A stretch of 64,000 nt of DNA from an uncultured Lachnospiraceae bacterium (lineage in GTDB: Bacteria > Bacillota > Clostridia > Lachnospirales > Lachnospiraceae): positions 9,467-73,466 of the forward strand of contig URCR01000011.1 in assembly GCA_900546325.1 (NCBI GenBank), given 5' to 3'. Every line of letters starts with the position of its first letter. The first letter of the stretch is position 1. Below, piece by piece: positions 59,122 to 64,000 of this stretch. The translations under genes were made by a program, and so were the position numbers. The notes beneath the pieces were generated by a model. That model was given only the letters and a program-made list of their open reading frames with translations. It did no database searches and was not told the DNA's origin.

Positions 59122-59349
59122 CTAACATAGCCCCATATCTCTTAACACTTCTTCAGCCTTTTCAGCATTCCAGACAGCAACATAAATTTCTTCACCAAAG
59201 TTTGAATTTCCTCCATAGAGATTCATGATCCCGGCGCTTCCGATATCCTTTTTGAGTGCAGGAATATTATTGTCGCTTAAAGTGGCAAGAATCATCTCCG
59301 CCTGAATGTTATCCTGTGCAGTAAAAATTTTAATAAGTTCTTCTTTCAT
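59122..59349 (-). CDS. DUF2007 domain protein
   Basis: A 75-residue protein with a ferredoxin-like babbab pattern typical of the putative signal-transducing DUF2007 family: LIKIFTAQDNIQAEMILATL, then LSDNNIPALKKDIGSAGIMN and EEIYVAVWNAEKAEEVL. No active-site motif. ATG 59349 is behind AAAGGAGG; a longer frame to 59397 runs into coaBC. It is 38 bases after coaBC, same operon. Function unknown. Confidence 0.85.
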   Translation of the reverse strand: MKEELIKIFTAQDNIQAEMILATLSDNNIPALKKDIGSAGIMNLYGGNSNFGEEIYVAVWNAEKAEEVLRDMGLC

Positions 59350-59387
59350 AGCGAGTCCTCCTTTTGTATTGAAAAACAGAGTATCCG

Positions 59388-60581
59388 TCAACTGCAACTT
59401 TTTAGAATTTGGCTGACGATCGCGTGGGCAGCATCTTCTTTGGACATGAGCTCCAGCCCAATCTCTTCCTGCGGTGTGAGCATGGTCACCACATTTGTGT
59501 CAGTCCCAAATCCTGCGCCTGCCTGTTTTAAGTTATTGGCAACGATCATGTCGAGATGCTTCTTTTCCAGTTTCTTTCTGGAATTTTCAAGCATGTCCTC
59601 GGTCTCCATGGAAAATCCGCACAGGAACTGTTGCGGCTGCTTGTGCTCACCGAGGTATTTTAAAATATCGTCGGTACGCTCCAGCTCGATGGTGAGGGCA
59701 TCCTCTTTCTTTTTCATCTTTTCTGTGGCGATGCTGACAGGACGATAGTCAGCGACAGCAGCGGCTTTGATGATAATATCCTGTGCTTTGGCATGTTCTG
59801 TGACCGCATCAAACATCTCTTTTGCAGATGTAACAGAAATCACAGTTGTAAATGGCGGCGGGGTCAGCGCGCTCTGTCCACTGACAAGAGTGACATTTGC
59901 GCCGCGCAGCATGCAGTCGCGTGCGAGGGCATAGCCCATCTTTCCGGTGGAATGATTGGTGATATAACGGACCGGATCGATCGCTTCCCGGGTGGCTCCT
60001 GCGGTCACAAGGACATTTAACCCTTCCATATCCTTCTCCATTGCAATCTCTCTTAAAATATAGTTGAGCAATGTCTGCTCATCCGGAAGTTTCCCTTCCC
60101 CGATATCTTTGCAGGCAAGCATTCCGGTGGCCGGAGCGATCACCTCAAAATCAAATTGCGTAAGCCGTTTTAAATTATCCTGCGTGATCGCGTTGCGGTA
60201 CATATTGGTATTCATTGCCGGGGCAACGATTTTTTTACATGTGCAGGCGAGTGTTGTCGTTGTGAGCATGTCATCGGCAAGCCCATAGGCAAGTTTTGCA
60301 ATGACGTTGGCAGTCGCCGGAGCGATCAGGACGACATCTGCCCGTTTGGCAAGGGATACATGTTCTACATTATATTGAAAATTCCGGTCGAATGTATCGA
60401 CAATGCATTTGTTGTTCGTCAGTGTCTCAAAGGTGATCGGGTGAATAAAGTTGGTCGCATTCTGTGTCATCAGTACATGCACATCACAGTGAAGCTTTGT
60501 GAGCATGCTGGCGAGGTTGGCGATCTTGTATGCGGCGATGCTGCCGGTCACTCCGAGTATGACTGTTTTTCCTTTTAACAT
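59388..60581 (-). CDS. coaBC: Bifunctional phosphopantothenoylcysteine synthetase / decarboxylase
   Basis: Steps two and three of CoA synthesis: joins 4'-phosphopantothenate to cysteine (CoaB) and decarboxylates the product (CoaC). The 397-residue fusion has the flavin-binding CoaC part first (ILGVTGSIAAYKIANLASML; IVAPAMNTNMYRNAI; the reactive cysteine in GMLACKDIGEGKLPD), then CoaB (VLVTAGATREAIDPVRYITN; NHSTGKMGYALA; KAAAVADYRPVSI). ATG 60581 is eight bases after GGAGG; a TTG further up overlaps that site. Divergent from an ECF transporter gene and coaX. Confidence 0.96.
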   Translation of the reverse strand: MLKGKTVILGVTGSIAAYKIANLASMLTKLHCDVHVLMTQNATNFIHPITFETLTNNKCIVDTFDRNFQYNVEHVSLAKRADVVLIAPATANVIAKLAYGLADDMLTTTTLACTCKKIVAPAMNTNMYRNAITQDNLKRLTQFDFEVIAPATGMLACKDIGEGKLPDEQTLLNYILREIAMEKDMEGLNVLVTAGATREAIDPVRYITNHSTGKMGYALARDCMLRGANVTLVSGQSALTPPPFTTVISVTSAKEMFDAVTEHAKAQDIIIKAAAVADYRPVSIATEKMKKKEDALTIELERTDDILKYLGEHKQPQQFLCGFSMETEDMLENSRKKLEKKHLDMIVANNLKQAGAGFGTDTNVVTMLTPQEEIGLELMSKEDAAHAIVSQILKSCS

Positions 60582-60656
60582 AAACTGTTCCTCCAATCTG
60601 GTACATTTCTGAACATGATTGTATCATATCGCGGCGCAGACTGCACGGAAAAATCT

Positions 60657-60704
60657 ATGTTTTTCTTTTGAAACAAACAATGTTTTTCTTTTCGAACAAC
60701 ATTG
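60657..60704. repeat. Tandem and inverted repeats in the coaBC / ECF promoter region
   Basis: ATGTTTTTCTTTT occurs at 60657-60669 and again at 60680-60692, a 23-bp period. Over the second copy lies an inverted repeat CAATGTT (60678-60684) and AACATTG (60698-60704), whose right arm overlaps the -35 of the rightward promoter. Possible operator for a CoA or pantothenate regulator. Confidence 0.6.
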
Positions 60705-60730
60705 CTTTTCAGAGAAGTACATGCTACAAT
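60702..60730 (+). promoter_or_regulatory. Promoter of the ECF-coaX operon
   Basis: TTGCTT, 17-base spacer, TACAAT preceded by TGC. About 70 bases before the ECF gene. The inverted repeat at 60678-60704 touches the -35. Confidence 0.68.
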
Positions 60731-60801
60731 AGCGCCGTAATTGTATTGTATCCCCACAGAGCAGAAAGCTTACCGGGGAATAATAACAAGGAGGAAGAAA
60801 A

Positions 60802-61455
60802 ATGAATAACGAAACAACAAACACGACGTCACAGGTAAAGGGACTTGTACAGGCTGCACTTTTCGCGGCACTGATCATTCTGATGGCTATGGTCCCATTC
60901 TTAGGGTATATCCCGCTCGGATTCACACGGGCGACGATCATCCACATTCCTGTGATACTTGGCGCACTGGTGCTTGGTCCGAAGAAAGGAGCTTTTCTTG
61001 GATTGATCTTTGGACTGACGAGTCTGGTCAACAATACGATGAATCCGACTGTCACATCTTTTGTATTCTCACCATTTTATTCACTGGGAGAAATTCAAGG
61101 AGGATTTGCAAGCATTTTGATCTGTTTTGTGCCGAGGATTCTGACCGGAGTGATTCCCTACTATGTATATCATGGAGTCAGAAAGGTGACAACAAAATGG
61201 AAAGCATCCCAAAATACGGCGCTTTTCCTGGCTGGGACCAGCGGGGCGCTCACAAACACATTGCTTGTCATGAATATGATCTATTTCTTTTTTAAAGATG
61301 ATTATGCACAGGTCAATCAAGTGTCGGTGGATGCGGTATATGGATTTATTATGACGATCATTGGGATCAACGGAGTGCCGGAGGCGATTGTCGCTGCAAT
61401 CCTGACGATGGTGATCGGGCGTATTTTGTTAAAGCTCGCAGATAGATTACATTAA
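60802..61455 (+). CDS. ECF transporter S component, probably pantothenate (PanT-like)
   Basis: A 217-residue membrane protein with about six hydrophobic segments, the substrate-binding part of an energy-coupling factor importer that borrows a shared ATPase module. Family features: QAALFAALIILMAMVPFLGY at the start (the alanine-rich helix that contacts EcfT) and FTRATIIHIPVILGALVLGP with GPKKGAFLGLIFGLTSLVNN. Its place between coaBC and coaX points to pantothenate as substrate; this is inference from context. AAGGAGG precedes the ATG. Confidence 0.85.
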   Translation: MNNETTNTTSQVKGLVQAALFAALIILMAMVPFLGYIPLGFTRATIIHIPVILGALVLGPKKGAFLGLIFGLTSLVNNTMNPTVTSFVFSPFYSLGEIQGGFASILICFVPRILTGVIPYYVYHGVRKVTTKWKASQNTALFLAGTSGALTNTLLVMNMIYFFFKDDYAQVNQVSVDAVYGFIMTIIGINGVPEAIVAAILTMVIGRILLKLADRLH

Positions 61456-61479
61456 AAAGATATCAGAAGGATAGAATTT

Positions 61480-62253
61480 ATGATTTTAGCGATTGATATT
61501 GGAAATACAACTCTTACAATAGGATGTTTTGAAGAAGAGCAGATCTGCTTTGCAGAGAGGCTCTCTACGGATCTGACAAGAACAGATCTGGAATATGCAG
61601 TCAGCATCAAAAATATACTGGAACTGTATGGAATCAAGGAAAACAGAATCCGGGGAGGGATCATCTCCTCGGTCGTTCCGCCACTGACCAAGGTTGTAGA
61701 GCAGGCAGCGAAAAAGGTTATCCACAGACCGATAAAGGTTGTGGGACCCGGAGTGAAAACGGGATTGAATATTCAGATGGATCAGCCGGCTCAGGTGGGC
61801 AGTGACCGGATTGTCAATGCGGTTGCAGCGATCGAATCCTACGAAGCGCCGATCATCGTTGTGGATCTTGGAACAGCAACGACCATTTCTTTGATCGATG
61901 AGAGGAAAATTTATGCAGGAGGAATGATCCTGCCGGGAGTAGCGACAGCTCTGGAGGCATTGGCCAAGAATACTTCTCAGCTTCCGAAGATCAGTATAGA
62001 ACCGCCGCGGAAACCAATTGGGAAAAATACCGTAGACTGTATGAAGAGCGGCATCATCTATGGAAGTGCGGCATGTATTGACGGGATGATCGACCGGATC
62101 GAGGAGGAGATCGGAAGGAAGTCCTCGCTTGTTGCCACCGGCGGGCTGGCGGGCACGATCATTCCCCATTGCAAAAAGGAGATTCTGATTGACGAAACAC
62201 TTCTTTTAAAAGGACTTCAGTTGATTTATAGTAGAAATGATGAAAGAAATTAA
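61480..62253 (+). CDS. coaX: Type III pantothenate kinase
   Basis: Phosphorylates pantothenate, the first step of CoA synthesis. The 257-residue ASKHA protein has MILAIDIGNTTLTIGCFEEE (phosphate 1), the PVxVGPGVKTG-like block (KVVGPGVKTGLNIQM), VGSDRIVNAVAAIESY and VVDLGTATTISLIDERK (phosphate 2), and VATGGLAGTIIPHC at the adenosine motif. Type III enzymes need a monovalent cation and are not inhibited by CoA, so control at the level of transcription would make sense. It lies 24 bases after the ECF gene and overlaps truA. Confidence 0.96.
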   Translation: MILAIDIGNTTLTIGCFEEEQICFAERLSTDLTRTDLEYAVSIKNILELYGIKENRIRGGIISSVVPPLTKVVEQAAKKVIHRPIKVVGPGVKTGLNIQMDQPAQVGSDRIVNAVAAIESYEAPIIVVDLGTATTISLIDERKIYAGGMILPGVATALEALAKNTSQLPKISIEPPRKPIGKNTVDCMKSGIIYGSAACIDGMIDRIEEEIGRKSSLVATGGLAGTIIPHCKKEILIDETLLLKGLQLIYSRNDERN

Positions 62254-62986
62254 AAATAATTATAAGATGACGATCGCCTATGACGGAGGCGGCTATAAGG
62301 GATGGCAGAGGCTGACGAATGAGCCGTGCACGGTTCAGGGAACGATCGAACGTGCACTCAGTGAGATAGAAGGCAGTCCGGTGAAAATAAGCGGTTCCGG
62401 AAGAACGGATGCAGGAGTTCACGCCATAGGACAAGTTTGCCATGTGCTTCTAAAAAAGAACGAGAATGTAGGGTGGCTTCGGGAAGAACTGAACCGAAGA
62501 CTCCCGGAGGACATCAGAATCTGTCGCATCGAGAGTGTTTCCCGCTCTTTCCACAGCAGATACAGTGCGGTGTCGAAGGTGTATGAATACCAGATCGATC
62601 AGAGAGAGCGGGCGGATGTATTTACAAGAAAATACTGCTGTCACAGACCGGGGCATCTTAACCTGGAGGCGATGCGCCGGGCGGCAGATCACCTGACAGG
62701 TACGCATGATTTTGGGAGTTTTACCGACAATAAAGAAGTAGATTCCGTGCGGACGATTTTTTCCATCGATATGAAGGAGGAGAACGGGAAGCTTGTGCTG
62801 GCATTCTGCGGGGATGGATTTCTCTATCATATGGTCCGGATCCTCGCGGGAACACTTTTGGAAGCCGGGGAAGGGAGTCGCACACCGGAGAGCGTTTTGG
62901 AGGCATTTCACCGGAGAGACAGGAGTCTTACCGGATTCCTTGCACCGGCGCACGGATTATGTCTGCGGGAAGTGAATTATCAGTAA
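62237..62986 (+). CDS. truA: tRNA pseudouridine synthase A
   Basis: Converts uridines 38-40 of the tRNA anticodon arm to pseudouridine. The 249-residue protein has YKMTIAYDGGGYKGWQRLTN near the start, the catalytic aspartate motif ISGSGRTDAGVHAIGQVCHV (about residue 60) and FLYHMVRILAGTLLEAGEG. It starts 17 bases inside coaX, with a weak site of its own; a start one codon later is equally possible. Translational coupling to coaX is likely. Confidence 0.95.
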   Translation: MMKEIKNNYKMTIAYDGGGYKGWQRLTNEPCTVQGTIERALSEIEGSPVKISGSGRTDAGVHAIGQVCHVLLKKNENVGWLREELNRRLPEDIRICRIESVSRSFHSRYSAVSKVYEYQIDQRERADVFTRKYCCHRPGHLNLEAMRRAADHLTGTHDFGSFTDNKEVDSVRTIFSIDMKEENGKLVLAFCGDGFLYHMVRILAGTLLEAGEGSRTPESVLEAFHRRDRSLTGFLAPAHGLCLREVNYQ

Positions 62987-63035
62987 AATGTGCTTTGAAT
63001 AAAAATAGCAGAAGAATTTATGAGGAGGTGGACAG

Positions 63036-63788
63036 ATGAAATTTATTTCATGGAATGTCAATGGGATACGAGCCTGTGTCCAGAAAGGATTTTTAGACTT
63101 TTTTAAGGAAGCAGATGCGGATATTTTCTGTATACAGGAAAGTAAGATGCAGGAGGGGCAGCTTGAGCTGGAACTGGAAGGCTATCATCAGTTTTGGAAC
63201 TATGCCAAGCGGAAAGGATACTCGGGGACAGCCATTTTTACGAAGCAGGAGCCGCTTTCGGCCGCTTACGGAATCGGGATCGAAGAGCATGACACGGAAG
63301 GACGTGTCATTACACTGGAGTTTGAGGAGTTCTATTTTGTGACAGTCTATACACCAAACTCACAAAATGAACTTGCAAGGTTAGACTACCGGATGAGGTG
63401 GGAAACCGAATTTCTGAACTATCTGAAGAAGCTGGAGGAGAAAAAACCGGTGATCTTCTGTGGAGATCTCAACGTCGCCCACAAAGAGATCGACTTGAAA
63501 AATCCGAAGACAAACCGGAAAAATGCCGGATTCACAGACGAGGAGAGGGGCAAATTTACAGAATTGCTTGAAGCTGGATTTATCGATACATTTCGTTATT
63601 TCTACCCGGAGCAGGAGGGAATCTACTCCTGGTGGTCTTACCGTTTTCGCGCAAGAGCGAAGAATGCAGGGTGGAGAATCGACTATTTCTGTGTGTCGGA
63701 ATGTTTGAAAGACAGACTCAGAGATGCAAAGATCCTCACAGATGTGATGGGATCGGATCACTGTCCGGTGGAACTGGATTTTGAATAA
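63036..63788 (+). CDS. xth: Exodeoxyribonuclease III
   Basis: Apurinic/apyrimidinic endonuclease and 3'-5' exonuclease for base excision repair. The 250-residue EEP-fold enzyme shows MKFISWNVNGIRACVQKGFL, DIFCIQESKMQEGQLEL, VIFCGDLNVAHKEIDLKNPK, TFRYFYPEQEGIYSWWSYRF and the final VMGSDHCPVELDFE with catalytic Asp-His. Start behind GAGGAGGTG. Some annotators call this branch exoA. Confidence 0.96.
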   Translation: MKFISWNVNGIRACVQKGFLDFFKEADADIFCIQESKMQEGQLELELEGYHQFWNYAKRKGYSGTAIFTKQEPLSAAYGIGIEEHDTEGRVITLEFEEFYFVTVYTPNSQNELARLDYRMRWETEFLNYLKKLEEKKPVIFCGDLNVAHKEIDLKNPKTNRKNAGFTDEERGKFTELLEAGFIDTFRYFYPEQEGIYSWWSYRFRARAKNAGWRIDYFCVSECLKDRLRDAKILTDVMGSDHCPVELDFE

Positions 63789-64000
63789 AATAGGTTTATT
63801 AAAAAAACACAATAAAAATCTGATTATCCGCTAAAACACAGTATCTATCAGCATTTTCAAGGAAACAAACACATCAATTTACTACTTATTTACTACTAAC
63901 GAATGAGCCTTGATACGCAAGTTTTCCTAGATATGCAAAGATATGGTACAGCACATCAGTATTGAAACAAGAAAAAATTGAATATTTCATAGACTATGGA
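63789..64000. other. AT-rich gene-free end of the window
   Basis: No open frame or terminator is clear. TTTACTACT occurs at 63878-63886 and 63889-63897 (11-bp step). Whether a gene begins just beyond the edge cannot be seen. Confidence 0.4.

Noticed and set aside
63789..64000. Attachment site or integrase end at the right edge
   Set aside because: The TTTACTACT repeats resemble sequences seen near integrase genes, but there is no integrase frame, tRNA or second repeat in the window to support it.
1..64000. CRISPR arrays, tRNA/rRNA genes, prophage or insertion sequences
   Set aside because: No regularly spaced repeats, cloverleaf-like sequences, rRNA motifs, phage structural genes or transposase with inverted ends were seen. 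The Rpn-like gene is sometimes labelled transposase but has no element ends here.

Overview
The window looks like chromosomal DNA of a spore-forming, low-to-moderate GC member of the Firmicutes, most likely a Lachnospiraceae gut anaerobe (Clostridia). This rests on the complete spoIIAA-spoIIAB-sigF and spoVA clusters, the rho / rpmE / DUF1385 / prmC / prfA order, a DUF4364 protein, a CBS-DRTGG-type pyrophosphatase, ECF-type vitamin uptake, a T-box in front of valS, and ribosome binding sites close to GGAGG. The genus call is inference. Most of the window is ordinary housekeeping DNA. I see no rRNA, tRNA, CRISPR array, prophage or intact insertion sequence.

Layout. 1-3.2 kb: end of a lipoprotein gene, yceD-rpmF from a full-consensus promoter, ackA, and a DUF457 membrane protein. 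3.2-5.1 kb: an accessory scar with a decayed DUF1703-type AAA-ATPase, a SipW-type signal peptidase fragment and an Rpn-like nuclease. 5.1-9.9 kb: prfA, prmC, DUF1385, rpmE and rho, all leftward. 10.0-12.7 kb: rightward malic enzyme, TIGR01212 radical SAM and DUF4364. 12.8-18.1 kb: leftward rarA, tcdA, a polysaccharide deacetylase, a flavin reductase and a family II pyrophosphatase; then a rightward S1-domain protein. 19-24.3 kb: a NatAB-like ABC exporter behind a perfect 22-bp operator, and a large Cna-B/thioester adhesin with a sortase signal. 24.7-30.8 kb: a complete phosphate cassette pstS-C-A-B-phoU-phoP-phoR behind four tandem Pho boxes. 31-37.5 kb: YitT, a small alarmone synthetase, an orphan 87-aa protein, a cysteine hydrolase, and an ABC/CARDB/FtsX operon. 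37.8-39.4 kb: an Na/Pi cotransporter.

39.5-44.4 kb: the spoIIA operon, its terminator, and directly after it a probable forespore promoter for an unnamed 62-aa membrane protein plus spoVAA-AB-AC-AD-AEb. 44.5-52.9 kb: valS with a complete T-box (specifier GUA), an LTA synthase-family protein, folC, a 44-aa acidic protein, and a membrane TPR protein with a low-complexity tail. 53-57 kb: an ABC-class ATPase, HAD phosphatase, asparaginase and HD-domain hydrolase. 57.2-59.3 kb: an SDR reductase, GrpB, a second cysteine hydrolase and DUF2007. 59.4-62.3 kb: a divergent coenzyme A locus, with coaBC leftward and an ECF S component plus coaX rightward, sharing a repeat-containing promoter region. 62.2-63.8 kb: truA and exonuclease III; the last 212 bases have no gene.

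How genes work together. Phosphate supply is covered twice, by the Pho-box-controlled Pst system and by a low-affinity Na/Pi transporter. Two genes bear on (p)ppGpp. The 39-44 kb block takes the forespore from sigma-F activation to dipicolinate transport. The 59-62 kb block links probable pantothenate uptake to the first CoA steps. Nothing in the window is clearly a new system. The best leads are the forespore promoter and its small first gene, the operator without a neighbouring regulator, the structured leader of the adhesin gene, the operator-like repeats of the CoA locus, and several small conserved-looking genes of unknown function. Start sites were moved from the longest open frame whenever a better ribosome binding site pointed to an internal start; each such case is stated.
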